Origin: Subtercola boreus
Lineage (GTDB): Bacteria > Actinomycetota > Actinomycetes > Actinomycetales > Microbacteriaceae
DNA length: 64,000 nt
Assembly (NCBI RefSeq): GCF_006716115.1
Contig: NZ_VFOO01000001.1
Span: 3,534,001-3,598,000 of the forward strand
Reading direction: 5' to 3'
Part shown: positions 46,262 to 55,579 of the stretch, piece after piece
How the letters are laid out: the number at the start of each line of letters is the position of its first letter
Numbering within the stretch: the stretch's first letter is position 1
Made by a program: the position numbers and the translations under genes
Notes under the pieces: generated by a model
The model's input: the letters and a program-made list of their open reading frames with translations, nothing else
What the model was told of the DNA's origin: nothing
Database searches by the model: none

Positions 46262-47101
46262 TCAGCCGAAGATCATCGGGCGATCGTCGTCGTCTTCCGG
46301 TTCGAGGGCGAGGTCGACCACCACGGGGACGTGGTCGCTCGGGGCGTCGCCCTTCCGTTCGTTGCGGTCGATCCGGGCATCCTGAACCAGCGACGCGAAC
46401 GCGGGCGAGCCCATGATGAAGTCGATGCGCATGCCCTCATTGCGCGGAAAACGCAGCTGCTTGTAGTCCCAGTAGGTGTAGCCGGTCGGCGCCAGCGGTC
46501 GCACGACATCGCTGAGCCCCAGCTGCTCGAACTCGGCGAACGCTGCGCGCTCGGGAACCGAGACATGGGTCGAACCCTCGAACGCCGCCAGGTCCCACAC
46601 GTCGGTGTCGAGGGGCGCGATGTTCCAGTCGCCCATCAGGGCGAGGGGGGTCGTCGGATGCTCGGCCATCCATGCCCGAGTGTCAGCAGCCAGCTGCTTC
46701 AGCCAGGCGAGCTTGTAGTCGTAATGCGGATTGTCGAGCTCCCTGCCGTTCGGAACGTAGAGGCTCCACAGTCGCACGCCATCGACCGTCACGCCCAGCG
46801 CGCGGGCCTCGGTCGGCAGCGTCCCGTTCTCGTCGGGCTTGCCGAAGCCGGGCACACCCTCGAAGCCGACGGTGAGGTCCTCCATCGGGAGGCGGCTGGC
46901 GAAGGCGACACCGTTCCACTGGTTGAGGCCGTGCAGTTCGACGTCGTAACCGGCCGCGGTGAAGGGCTCGAACGGGAACTGGGACTCCCGGCACTTGATC
47001 TCCTGCATGGCGAGCACGTCGATGTCCTCGCGCACCAGCCAGTCGGTGACGCGGCCGACGCGGGCCCTGATCGAGTTCACATTCCAGGTGGCAACACGCA
47101 T
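46262..47101 (-). CDS. xth: exodeoxyribonuclease III
   Basis: 279 residues. It repairs abasic sites and trims 3' ends. MRVATWNVNSIRARVGRV, LAMQEIKC (metal-binding Glu), LMGDWNIAP and the final DAPSDHVPVVVDL are all intact. TAGGCT (47113-47108) sits 6 bases before the ATG, so the mRNA is probably leaderless. The acidic tail EPEDDDDRPMIFG is an ordinary extension. It converges with the GNAT gene and is divergent from the alcohol dehydrogenase. Confidence 0.95.
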   Translation of the reverse strand: MRVATWNVNSIRARVGRVTDWLVREDIDVLAMQEIKCRESQFPFEPFTAAGYDVELHGLNQWNGVAFASRLPMEDLTVGFEGVPGFGKPDENGTLPTEARALGVTVDGVRLWSLYVPNGRELDNPHYDYKLAWLKQLAADTRAWMAEHPTTPLALMGDWNIAPLDTDVWDLAAFEGSTHVSVPERAAFAEFEQLGLSDVVRPLAPTGYTYWDYKQLRFPRNEGMRIDFIMGSPAFASLVQDARIDRNERKGDAPSDHVPVVVDLALEPEDDDDRPMIFG

Positions 47102-47304
47102 TGCCCCAGCCTATTCGGTGCCGCCGACACCCCCTGCCGCGTCTGCCGCCGCCCCCCCGCGCCGCCCCTCGCTCATCGTCTGCCTCGTAGCTTTGCGCCT
47201 GGCATCACATCACCTCGGTCCCTGGCGGGACGTTTTCGGGATGCGGTGCCACAATTAAAAGGACGGGCACATTGGCCCGCCTCGAAGTAGAGGAGCACCG
47301 CACC

Positions 47305-48348
47305 GTGAAAGCCATTCAGTTCGTTCGGATCGGAACCGTCGAACAGGTCGAGGTCGACAAGCCGGTCATCGGTGCTGGAGAGGTTCTGATCAAGGTGACC
47401 GCCGCGGGCGTGTGTCAGACCGACGTCCACTTCCAGCACGCCACTGAGCAGATGATCGCCGACCACACGACCCTCGGTCACGAGATCGTCGGTGACATTG
47501 TGGAGACGGCTCCCGATGTCACGCATCTGACCGTTGGTGAACAAGTGATCGTGATGCCGTGCTTCGGTTGCGGCGTATGCGTCATGTGCATCGCAGGCAA
47601 GCAGAACGCGTGCCGGAACACGGGCGGGCGACTCTTCCCCGCTCCGACGCCGGGAGTGAGCGTCAACGGCGGGATGGCCGAGTACGTCGCCGTCCGGGCA
47701 TCCGCCGTCGTTCCCGCGGCCGGGCTGGACCCGAAACTCGCCGCAGCTCTGACGGATGCGGGGCTGGTGCCCTTCCATTCGATCAACGCCACTAAGGACA
47801 TCCTGCGACCGGGCTCGACCGCGGTCGTCATCGGCGTCGGCGGTCTCGGACAATTCGCCGTCGAGATCCTCCGGGCCGTCACCGGTGCCAGCATCATCGC
47901 CATCGATCTCAAGGACTCCTCGCTCGATGCCGTGCGCGACAAGGTCGCGCACACGTTCCGCTCTGACGACCCCGAGCTCGTGTCGAAGATCCTGGACACG
48001 ACGGGCGGATACGGCGCCGACGTCGTCCTCGACTTCGTCGGAAACGACACCACGTTGGCCCTGGACGGCCACATCATCGCACCGTACGGAGCGATCCGGG
48101 TGCCCGGCCTCTCCGACGGCACCTTTGCGTTCGAGACGTCACAGACCCAGACATCCCTGCCCTGGGGCGCTTCGATCACACGCCCCTACAGCGGCACCTA
48201 TCAGGATCTGTACGACCTGGTCGCCCTGGCCCGTACGGGCAAACTCGACGTGGACATCACGGAATACGCGTTCGACGACGCCCTGACGGCTCTGGACGAC
48301 TTGCACGCCGGCCGCGTCGTGGGCCGAGCCGTCCTGGTGATGCCCTGA
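47305..48348 (+). CDS. zinc-dependent alcohol dehydrogenase
   Basis: 347 residues. VCQTDVHF has the first catalytic zinc Cys, LGHEIVGDIV the second zinc ligand, and the structural zinc lobe is seen as CFGCGVCVMCIAGKQNAC with four Cys. The Rossmann motif is VIGVGGLGQFAVEIL and the Asp in IAIDLK suggests NAD(H). GTG 47305 (MKAIQFVRIG) has GAGGAG 10 bases upstream. The gene stands alone in a 200-base upstream gap; aldehyde/alcohol substrate unknown. Confidence 0.9.
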   Translation: MKAIQFVRIGTVEQVEVDKPVIGAGEVLIKVTAAGVCQTDVHFQHATEQMIADHTTLGHEIVGDIVETAPDVTHLTVGEQVIVMPCFGCGVCVMCIAGKQNACRNTGGRLFPAPTPGVSVNGGMAEYVAVRASAVVPAAGLDPKLAAALTDAGLVPFHSINATKDILRPGSTAVVIGVGGLGQFAVEILRAVTGASIIAIDLKDSSLDAVRDKVAHTFRSDDPELVSKILDTTGGYGADVVLDFVGNDTTLALDGHIIAPYGAIRVPGLSDGTFAFETSQTQTSLPWGASITRPYSGTYQDLYDLVALARTGKLDVDITEYAFDDALTALDDLHAGRVVGRAVLVMP

Positions 48349-48546
48349 CGGGAGGTGACGTCACACTGAGCCTGCGTAGCGTCCAACGTGCGGCCCTGGT
48401 GTTCGGCGGTGCGATGGGGTGCGGTGTGGTGCGGCCCGCGGCGACCGCGCTCGCCGCGTTCCGCGGTTCCCGGCGCCGGGCCGTTGGTCCGCGCCCGCGC
48501 TGCCAGCCGTTCGCCGCAGGGGCGGCGGTGAACATAAACTAACACC

Positions 48547-49095
48547 GTGACCGACGCCCGCGACCAGCTCATCAAGTTCATCTCCGACGAAGCCGTGTTC
48601 CACGGCGACTTCACGCTGACCAGCGGGAAGAAGGCGACCTATTATGTCGACCTTCGGAAGGTCAGCCTCGATCACCGCGTCGCACCGCTGATCGGCCAGG
48701 TCATGCTCGACGTGATCGCGGGCATCCCCGACGTGTTCGCCGTGGGCGGCCTGACGATGGGCGCCGACCCGGTCGCTGCAGCCATCCTCCACCAGGGTGC
48801 AGCCCGCGGAGCCACGTACGACGCGTTCGTGGTGCGCAAGGAGGCGAAGGACCACGGCCGCGGCAAGCAGGTCGAGGGTCCTGACCTCGAAGGCAAGCGG
48901 GTGGTCGTCATCGAGGACACGTCGACCACCGGCGGTTCGCCCCTGAAGGCCATCGAGGCGCTCGAGAAGGTGGGCGCGATCGTCGTCGGCGTCGCCGTGG
49001 TCGTCGACCGCAACACCGAGGCGCGTGCGCGGATCGAGTCCGCCGGGTACCCCTACTTCTACGCCATCGGTCTCGACGACCTCGGCCTGAGCTGA
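48547..49095 (+). CDS. pyrE: orotate phosphoribosyltransferase
   Basis: 182 residues. It converts orotate and PRPP to OMP in pyrimidine synthesis. FTLTSGKKATYYVDLRKV binds orotate, and VVVIEDTSTTGGSPLKAIEAL is the PRPP loop. TAAACT at 48535-48540 is 6 bases before the GTG, the leaderless pattern. The 198 bases upstream are very GC-rich and contain the palindrome GTGACGTCAC at 48355; no attenuator was clear. The other pyr genes are not in the window. Confidence 0.93.
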   Translation: MTDARDQLIKFISDEAVFHGDFTLTSGKKATYYVDLRKVSLDHRVAPLIGQVMLDVIAGIPDVFAVGGLTMGADPVAAAILHQGAARGATYDAFVVRKEAKDHGRGKQVEGPDLEGKRVVVIEDTSTTGGSPLKAIEALEKVGAIVVGVAVVVDRNTEARARIESAGYPYFYAIGLDDLGLS

Positions 49096-49133
49096 CCCGT
49101 CCGGGCTGACGGAGGCGTCGTGGGGCTGCCGGC

Positions 49134-49829
49134 ATGAGTGAGGCACCGGATGCCCGGCGGCACGATCCCGTCACGCCGGCCGTGCCTGCCGCGCCTGCGG
49201 GTGCGGCACCGGATGCCCTCCGCCACCGTCACGCCCCGCGGGCCCCGCGCCGCCGCGCACCCTGGCGGCCCGTGGCTGCGGGTGCGCTGGCCCTGATCGT
49301 GCTGGCGGGCCTGTTCTTCGCCGGGACGCGTCTGCCGGGCATCCTGAACCCCGGTGCGGCGGCACCGACGGCCGCACCGAGCGTCACCCCGACGCCCACC
49401 CCCACACCCACGCCCGTGCCGACGTCGACGTCGGGCCCACAGCTCGCCGGAACCTTCGAGTGGTTCGACCTCCGCGGCGGCGAGTGCATCGCCCCCTACA
49501 CGTCGGCCTGGCAGCAGCGCTTCACGGTCGTGGACTGCGCGGCCCCGCACGGCGCCCAGGTGGTCGGCACGGGAACGCTCGGCGTCGACCCCGCTCTCGC
49601 CTTCCCGGGGCAGGCCGCGATCGCCCTGGACCTCAATCTGCTCTGCCAGCAGGGCGGAACCTTCTCGGCTGCACTGTTGGGGGCGTATCCGGATGTCGTC
49701 TGGCAGGCGAGCTACCCGGTGAGCGAGACCCAGTGGCAGGCCGGGCAGCGCAGTTGGTACTGCTTCGCGAGCCGGTCGAGTTCGCTGCCACTGGTCGGCA
49801 GCTTTGCCCCGCCCGCGCTGACCGGGTAG
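49134..49829 (+). CDS. septum-formation-family membrane protein
   Basis: 231 residues. A basic N-terminal cytoplasmic part with Ala/Pro/Arg, one membrane helix (about 46-66), a TPTPTP linker, then an outer domain whose FDLRGGECIAPYTSAWQQRF and VVDCAAPHGAQVVGTG match the Cys-pair pattern of septum-formation-type proteins. The four outer Cys probably form two disulfides. It starts 38 bases after pyrE. Its TAG stop is also the beginning of a -10 box (TAGGTT) for the next transcript. Confidence 0.75.
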   Translation: MSEAPDARRHDPVTPAVPAAPAGAAPDALRHRHAPRAPRRRAPWRPVAAGALALIVLAGLFFAGTRLPGILNPGAAAPTAAPSVTPTPTPTPTPVPTSTSGPQLAGTFEWFDLRGGECIAPYTSAWQQRFTVVDCAAPHGAQVVGTGTLGVDPALAFPGQAAIALDLNLLCQQGGTFSAALLGAYPDVVWQASYPVSETQWQAGQRSWYCFASRSSSLPLVGSFAPPALTG

Positions 49830-49838
49830 GTTCGGATG

Positions 49839-49886
49839 GTGAGCATCGAACGCGACAGAAGCTCAGGATGCGAGGCTGCGGCGTGA
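49839..49886 (+). CDS. possible leaderless upstream ORF, 15 codons
   Basis: TAGGTT (49827-49832) stands exactly 6 bases before GTG 49839, which opens MSIERDRSSGCEAAA and stops at 49884-49886. The stop overlaps the GTG 49883 of the DUF2207 gene as GTGA. This is the same box-to-start spacing seen at many annotated genes here, so the peptide may be translated to couple expression of the next gene. Its coding status is an inference. Confidence 0.35.
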   Translation: MSIERDRSSGCEAAA

Positions 49887-51835
49887 CCAGGCGACAGGCG
49901 TTCCGGCGGGGGCCCCTCCGGATGCTCGGGGGGCTCGTGCTCCGGGGGCTTGTGTTCGGGGCGCTCGTCGGTTCGCCCGCACTCCTGGGCGCGGCCGGTG
50001 GGGCGGTGGCGGCTGAAGTGAGGGCCGCACCGGCGGCACTGGCATCGACTGCCGTGGCGCCCGCGGCAGCGGCATCCGGCCCCCGCGGCGAGGTGCTCGC
50101 CGCGGATGGCGACCTCGACGACTTCACTTTCAACAGCTTCAACGGCGACTACACGCTCGGTCGTGATGGCGAAGGGCACTCCACCCTGACGACCGTCGAG
50201 ACCTTCGATGCCCAGTTCCCCGATTTCGACCGCAACCGCGGGTTCATCAGGGCGATCCCGGAGAAGTACGACGGGCATCCCACCGACCTCACTCTCGTCT
50301 CCGTCACCGACGGCAGTGGCGCGTCGCGGCCCTACTCGATCGACTCGGAGGACGGGCTCCTTCTCGTCACCCTGGCCGGCGACGCCTTCGTGCGCGGCCA
50401 GCAGACCTACGTGCTCACCTTCACCCAGAAGTACGTGACCGACTTCTTCGCCGACACGAACGACGACGAGTTCTACTGGGACACGATCGGCACTGCGGCG
50501 AAGCAGCCCGTGCTGAGCGCCACGGCGTCGGTGCACGTGCCGGCGGATCTCGTGCCGAGTCTCACCGGCTCGACCGCCTGCTACTACGGGCCGGCGGGCT
50601 CGACGAACCGGTGCGAGCTGGCCACCGCGCCGGGCGCGAGCGGCACGGATTTCCAGGTCGCACCGCGCGCGCTCGCCGCGGGGGAGAACGTCTCGGTCGT
50701 GGTCGGGTTCGCACCGGGCACCTTCACCGCGAGAGACGGTTCGTTCTTCGCCTCGGGCGCCGCGATCGCCTCCCTTGTGCTGGCTGTCATCGCGCTGCTG
50801 ATCGTCGCGCTCGCCATCGTCAACCGGGTGACCCGGCTCCGCGATGCCCCCGGGCGACCGACGATCATCGCCGAGTACACCCCGCCGCGGGGGGTCAACC
50901 TGCTGCTTGCGTCGATCATCGCCAAGAAGACCCCGCGTGGTGCCGCGGCGGTGTTCGTCGATCTCGCCGTGCGACGCAACATCCAGATCGTGGAACAACC
51001 GCCGACCGGCCGGGGGGCGTCGACCTACTGGCTGCGACTGCTGACCGCCCAGGGGCTGGATGCGGCTGAGCGGGAACTGGCCACGCTCCTGTTCGGCGAC
51101 ACGCTCGTCTCGGGCGCCTGGAAGCAGCTCGAGAAGCGTGACGTGGCCCTCGCGAAGGGCATCAGTGCTCTGCAGGCCTCCGTGCGCAAGAGCTCCGAGG
51201 CCGACGGTTACTACCGCACCGCGGGCACGCACGCGCTGAGCTTCCTCTGCCTCGGGGGTGTGCTCGTGGCCGCGGTCGGCATCTTCCTCACCGGCGGCGT
51301 CGCGGTGAACGGAGACTACGGCGGCGGCTGGCCGTATGTGCTGTTCGCCGTCGCTGTGCTGTCGGTCATCGTCGTGTTCGCGGTCAGTTTCCGGAGGCCC
51401 CTCACGGCGAAGGGTGCGGAGCTCCGCGATCACATCGAAGGCCTCGAGCTGTACATCCGTCTCGCAGAGCAGGACCGTTTCGCCATGCTCCAGAGCCCGG
51501 AGGGTGCGCTGAAGACCCAGGTCTCCGCGCCCGACCGGGGGCAGGTGGTGCGCATCTACGAGAAACTCCTGCCCTACGCGGTGCTGCTGAACCTCGAGAA
51601 GGAGTGGTCCCAGGTGCTCGGCACCTACTACGAGAGCCTCGGCTCCCAGCCGGACTGGTACGGCGGCAACGTCGGCATGTTCAATGCCGCGCTCTTCGCG
51701 TCGAGCATCGGTTCCCTGTCGAGTTCGGTGAGCACGTCCCTGGCGTCGAGTACCGCGAGCAGTTCGTCGGGTGGATCGGGCGGCGGCGGGTTCTCGGGCG
51801 GGGGCGGTGGGGGCGGCGGTACCTCGGGGGTGTGA
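49883..51835 (+). CDS. DUF2207 family membrane protein
   Basis: 650 residues. A signal or anchor helix is followed by an outer beta-rich domain (DDFTFNSFNGDYTLGRDGEG to about 270) typical of DUF2207, then a membrane helix (SFFASGAAIASLVLAVIALL), a cytoplasmic region with TIIAEYTPPRGVNLLLASII, two further helices (about 450-515), a cytoplasmic domain with VLLNLEKEWSQVLGTYY and a Gly/Ser-rich tail. GTG 49883 has GAGG 7 bases upstream; ATG 49868 is possible. Function in the family is unknown; it follows a septum-type protein and perhaps acts in the envelope. Confidence 0.82.
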   Translation: MTRRQAFRRGPLRMLGGLVLRGLVFGALVGSPALLGAAGGAVAAEVRAAPAALASTAVAPAAAASGPRGEVLAADGDLDDFTFNSFNGDYTLGRDGEGHSTLTTVETFDAQFPDFDRNRGFIRAIPEKYDGHPTDLTLVSVTDGSGASRPYSIDSEDGLLLVTLAGDAFVRGQQTYVLTFTQKYVTDFFADTNDDEFYWDTIGTAAKQPVLSATASVHVPADLVPSLTGSTACYYGPAGSTNRCELATAPGASGTDFQVAPRALAAGENVSVVVGFAPGTFTARDGSFFASGAAIASLVLAVIALLIVALAIVNRVTRLRDAPGRPTIIAEYTPPRGVNLLLASIIAKKTPRGAAAVFVDLAVRRNIQIVEQPPTGRGASTYWLRLLTAQGLDAAERELATLLFGDTLVSGAWKQLEKRDVALAKGISALQASVRKSSEADGYYRTAGTHALSFLCLGGVLVAAVGIFLTGGVAVNGDYGGGWPYVLFAVAVLSVIVVFAVSFRRPLTAKGAELRDHIEGLELYIRLAEQDRFAMLQSPEGALKTQVSAPDRGQVVRIYEKLLPYAVLLNLEKEWSQVLGTYYESLGSQPDWYGGNVGMFNAALFASSIGSLSSSVSTSLASSTASSSSGGSGGGGFSGGGGGGGGTSGV

Positions 51836-51872
51836 CCCGGTGCGGTCGATGTGAGATCCGCTCAGTTCGCTC

Positions 51873-51901
51873 TTGTGGATGCCCGGTGTGGACTCTAAGC
51901 T
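51873..51901 (+). promoter_or_regulatory. candidate promoter of the leucine-rich-repeat gene
   Basis: TTGTGG (51873-51878) and TAAGCT (51896-51901) are 17 bases apart. TAAGCT also pairs with AGCTTA just downstream (about 51918), giving a small leader hairpin before the GGGGGG ribosome site. Confidence 0.45.
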
Positions 51902-51934
51902 GAGGATGATTCAGCAGAGCTTACGGGGGGTTCC

Positions 51935-53701
51935 ATGTCCATCAGGTCCAGGGTTTTCAGCAGGTCGGCACGTTTCGGCCGGCCGGCCATCGTCGCCATC
52001 AGCGTGCTCGCGATGTTCGGCGGGGTATTCAGCACAGCGGGAGCGGCGCAGGCGGCAGGCCCGAATGTCCCATTCCCCGACGCGGGCCTCAAGGCGTGCG
52101 TGCTCGAGGCGCTGGGCGCACCCGGCCCGGAGGTGGCGCTCGCCGACCTCCAGACTCTGACGAACCTGCAGTGCCGGGAGCGCGGGATCGCCTCGCTGGA
52201 CGGTCTCGGCCGCGCCTCGGCGCTGTCGGTCCTCGACCTCGAGAGCAACGAGCTCACCGACCCCGGCCCCCTGGCGGGCCTCTCCGAACTGAAGTCGCTC
52301 GACGTCTCCTACAACAGGCTGCAGGGAGTCTCCGTTCTCCGCGGGCTCCCCGGCCTGGTCGTGGTCGACGCGTCCTACAACTCGATCGGCACCCTCGGCG
52401 ACCTGTCGGCGCTCGCCCATCTCGACCGGATCTCGCTCGCGCACAACTCCCTCTCCTCAGCGGCATCGTTCGCCGGCGGCGCGGTGCTGCGAGAGGTCGA
52501 TCTGTCGTACAACCTGCTCGCCGACGCCTCGTTCGCGTCGCGCCTGACCCAGGTGCGCCTGCTGAGCGTCGCGGGCAACCGGCTGACGAGCGCCGTCGCC
52601 TTCGGCGGGCTGTCAGCCGACGTCGACCTTCAGAACCAGGTCGTGACGCTTACGTCCGTCGCCGTCGACACCCTCCAGACCCTGCCGGTGGTGCGAGCGG
52701 TGAACCTCGATGCCATCCAGACGAAACTGGCCGGGGACTCCCAGGCGTACGGCTACCAGACATCCGGCGGCTTCACCTGGCGGTCGAACGGAACCGGGCA
52801 GCTGGCCTGGCTCGACACCCGCACCCTGCCGGCAGGCAACGCCGTCACTTTCAGTGGGCGGCTCGTGCAGCCCGTCTCCCGCGGCACCCTGACCACCGGC
52901 ACGCCCACGATCACGGGCTCGGCGGTGCGGGGCCAGGTACTGAAGGCGGTACCGGGATCGTGGGGCCCTGCGCCCGTGGCGCTCAGCTACCAGTGGCGAC
53001 GTGACGGAGTCGACGTCGCCGGGGCGACGGCCGCGACCTACACGGCCGTTCTCGGAGACATGGGCACAAAACTGAGTGTCGCCGTCACCGGTACGAAGTC
53101 GTCGTACAGCACGGTCACGACAGAGAGCGCTCCGACCGCGGCAGTCCTGCCGAAGAGCCTGACCGCTACGCCGAAGCCGACCGTCGGCGGCACGGCGGCA
53201 GTCGGGCAGACGCTCGGGGCGACGGCGGGAACGTGGACACCCGCACCCGTCACCCTCACCTACCAGTGGAGTCGCGGTGGTGCGCCCGTAGCCGGAGCGA
53301 CGTCGCCCACCTATGCCCTGACGAATGCCGACGCGGGTTCGACCATGTCCGTCACGGTGGAGGGCTCGAAGAGCGGCTATACCTCCGTCGGAATGACGAG
53401 CGCGGCCACCGGGCAGGTGAAGGGGGGTCGCATCGAGGGCCCTGACCCGGTCATCCAGGGCACCCCGGGTGTCGGCAAGACGCTCAGCGTGGCGACCGGC
53501 AGCTGGACGCCCGCCCCGGTGACGTTCACCTACCAGTGGAGCCGCGGCGGCACGGCGATCGCCGGAGCGACCGGTGCGACGTATGTGCCGGTGACGACGG
53601 ATGCCGGGAAGGTCCTCACCGTGCGGGTGACGGGCAGCAGGAGCGGCTACGCCGCGGTGGACAAGACCAGCGCGGGAGTGACGGTGGCGATACCGAAGTA
53701 G
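51935..53701 (+). CDS. secreted leucine-rich-repeat protein with three Ig-like repeats
   Basis: 588 residues. A signal peptide (1-41, ending AAQAAG) is followed by an internalin-like LRR block (about 70-230, for example LSVLDLESNELTDPGPLAGL and LKSLDVSYNRLQG). Then three tandem copies of an actinobacterial surface-protein repeat start at about 321, 412 and 502; each has a GTW/GSW-PAPV-TYQW core, a G-AGAT turn and a SGY strand. There is no LPXTG or membrane helix at the end, so it is probably released. It may bind polysaccharide or another cell. A GGGGGG ribosome site precedes ATG. Confidence 0.83.
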   Translation: MSIRSRVFSRSARFGRPAIVAISVLAMFGGVFSTAGAAQAAGPNVPFPDAGLKACVLEALGAPGPEVALADLQTLTNLQCRERGIASLDGLGRASALSVLDLESNELTDPGPLAGLSELKSLDVSYNRLQGVSVLRGLPGLVVVDASYNSIGTLGDLSALAHLDRISLAHNSLSSAASFAGGAVLREVDLSYNLLADASFASRLTQVRLLSVAGNRLTSAVAFGGLSADVDLQNQVVTLTSVAVDTLQTLPVVRAVNLDAIQTKLAGDSQAYGYQTSGGFTWRSNGTGQLAWLDTRTLPAGNAVTFSGRLVQPVSRGTLTTGTPTITGSAVRGQVLKAVPGSWGPAPVALSYQWRRDGVDVAGATAATYTAVLGDMGTKLSVAVTGTKSSYSTVTTESAPTAAVLPKSLTATPKPTVGGTAAVGQTLGATAGTWTPAPVTLTYQWSRGGAPVAGATSPTYALTNADAGSTMSVTVEGSKSGYTSVGMTSAATGQVKGGRIEGPDPVIQGTPGVGKTLSVATGSWTPAPVTFTYQWSRGGTAIAGATGATYVPVTTDAGKVLTVRVTGSRSGYAAVDKTSAGVTVAIPK

Positions 53702-53755
53702 GCGAGGCGTCGTGCGAGGCGGGTGCACATGCGCCGCACGCAGAGTGCCGTGCCG

Positions 53756-54556
53756 CTACTCCTCGTCGGACTCGACGGGCTCGGGGGAGAGGAGCTCGTA
53801 GACGCCCTTCAGGATCTCGTCGGGCCGGAACGGGTACTTCGCGATCTCGGCCTGGTCGCTGATGCCGGTCAGCACGAGGATCGTGTGGAGGCCTGCCTCG
53901 ATGCCGGCCACGACGTCGGTGTCCATCCGGTCGCCGATCATGCCCGTGTTCTCCGAGTGCGCACCGATCTTGTTCAGCGCCGACCGGAACATCATCGGGT
54001 TCGGCTTGCCCACGACGTACGGCTCCTTGCCGCAGGCCTTGGTGATGAGCGCCGCGACCGCGCCGGTGGCGGGCAGCGGTCCCTCGGCGCTCGGGCCAGT
54101 GGCGTCGGGGTTCGTCACGATGAAGCGCGCACCGGCCTGGATCAGGCGGATGGCCCGGGTGATCGCCTCGAACGAGTAGTTGCGCGTCTCGCCGACGACC
54201 ACGTAGTCGGGGTTCGTGTCGGTGAGGATGAAGCCCGCTTCGTGCAGCGCCGTCGTGATTCCGGCCTCGCCGATCACGAAGGCCGACCCGCCCGGCTGCT
54301 GTGACTTCAGGAAGGCCGCGGTCGCCAGAGCCGACGTCCAGATCGCCTCCTCGGGCACGGTCAGGCCGGAAGCGAGCAGTCGTGCACTCAGGTCTCGCGG
54401 AGTGAACATCGAGTTGTTCGTCAGCACCAGGTACGGCTTGCCCTCGTCGCGCCACTGCTGCAGCAGTTCGGCGGCGCCCGGGAGCGCCTGGTTCTCATGG
54501 ACGAGCACGCCGTCCATGTCGGTCAGCCAGCATTCGATTTCATCACGGCGTGTCAT
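53756..54556 (-). CDS. NagD-like HAD-IIA phosphatase
   Basis: 266 residues. Motif I CWLTDMDGVLVHEN, motif II TNNSMFTPRDLSARL (a longer form of the NagD TNN motif), Lys in VVGKPNPMMF and motif IV GDRMDTDVVAGIEAG are all present, with the class IIA cap between. Relatives dephosphorylate nucleotides or sugar phosphates. AAGGAG precedes ATG 54556. The acidic tail PEPVESDEE is unremarkable. It lies downstream of the zinc peptidase on the same strand direction but is separately spaced. Confidence 0.9.
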   Translation of the reverse strand: MTRRDEIECWLTDMDGVLVHENQALPGAAELLQQWRDEGKPYLVLTNNSMFTPRDLSARLLASGLTVPEEAIWTSALATAAFLKSQQPGGSAFVIGEAGITTALHEAGFILTDTNPDYVVVGETRNYSFEAITRAIRLIQAGARFIVTNPDATGPSAEGPLPATGAVAALITKACGKEPYVVGKPNPMMFRSALNKIGAHSENTGMIGDRMDTDVVAGIEAGLHTILVLTGISDQAEIAKYPFRPDEILKGVYELLSPEPVESDEE

Positions 54557-54651
54557 GGTCGGCGCTCCTTCTGGTGCTCGCCTCTACAGTACTGCGAGTC
54601 GCCCCGGAGTCCGCTGGATGGCCGCCCTGCGCCAGCAGTGCGGGGCCGCCC

Positions 54652-55524
54652 TCACAACTCGCTCGCTCCGAACGTGTCGCAGTTGCCCGCCCCGCCGCTG
54701 AACCCGTTCGTGAACCAGCGCTGCCGCTGCTCGCTCGAGCCGTGCGTGAAGCTCTCCGGGTTCACGGTGCCGGAGGACTGCTGCTGGATGCGGTCGTCCC
54801 CGATCGCAGCGGCGGCGTTCAGGGCATCCGCGATCTGCGCCTCGCTGACCGGTTGCAGGAACGCCGTGCCGGTCGCATCGGTCGTCGACGATGCGGCTGC
54901 CGTCCAGGCCCCGGCGTAGCAGTCGGCCTGTAGCTCGGTGCGCACCGAGTCCGACGATGCCCCGGTGCCGCTCTGGTCGATGTCGGCGAACGTTCCCTCG
55001 AGCTGCTGGATATGGTGCCCCCACTCGTGCGCGACGACGTACATCTCGCTGAGAGTGCCGCCGGTGGCTCCGAACTGGGAGCGCAGCTCGTCGAAGAACG
55101 ACGTGTCGACGTAGATCTTCTGGTCGGCGGGGCAGTAGAACGGGCCTGTCGCGCTCGACGCCTGACCGCAGCCGGTGCCGACGCCTCCCTCGAACAGCAC
55201 GAACTGCGCCGGGGACTCGTAGCTGACGCCGAGCGCGGGAGCCTCGGTCTTCCAGTAGGCGTCGAGGGAGTTGGATGCGCCCACCATCAGGCAGTCGACG
55301 CGCGCATTCGCGTCGGCGCCGGTCTGGCAGTCGAGCGCTTCCTCGCTCGAGGAGCCCTGTGTGTCGGTGCCGCCGGCCAGTCCGGTCAGGTCGACTCCGA
55401 GCACCTGCGAGAGCAGGAAGAGGCCGATCACGACGACCGCTCCTCCGCCGCCGAGGGCGATCCCGGTCTTCCCGCGCTTGGAGACCCGGCTGGTGTCGAG
55501 CCGCGAGTTGTCGTTGAACGTCAT
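54652..55524 (-). CDS. neutral zinc metallopeptidase, YpfJ-type
   Basis: 290 residues with one N-terminal membrane helix (about 19-41) and an outer domain. VVAHEWGHHIQQLEG contains the HExxH zinc motif, and RTELQADCYAG gives the third ligand region, as in the YpfJ/KPN_02809 family. RLDTSRVSKRG near the start and SFTHGSSEQRQRWFTNGF near the end are also characteristic. Two Cys pairs (DCQTG/DCLM, GCGQ/YCPAD) likely form disulfides. TAGCGT (55536-55531) is 6 bases before ATG. Confidence 0.9.
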   Translation of the reverse strand: MTFNDNSRLDTSRVSKRGKTGIALGGGGAVVVIGLFLLSQVLGVDLTGLAGGTDTQGSSSEEALDCQTGADANARVDCLMVGASNSLDAYWKTEAPALGVSYESPAQFVLFEGGVGTGCGQASSATGPFYCPADQKIYVDTSFFDELRSQFGATGGTLSEMYVVAHEWGHHIQQLEGTFADIDQSGTGASSDSVRTELQADCYAGAWTAAASSTTDATGTAFLQPVSEAQIADALNAAAAIGDDRIQQQSSGTVNPESFTHGSSEQRQRWFTNGFSGGAGNCDTFGASEL

Positions 55525-55579
55525 GCCTCGACGCTAGTTCAGTCGGGCATCCGGATGCACGCCCTTGCGTACCGCGGAC

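Noticed and set aside
47102-47304. tRNA or small RNA gene in the xth-alcohol dehydrogenase gap
   Set aside because: No cloverleaf arms, CCA end or paired stem pattern could be made out. No tRNA was seen anywhere in the window.
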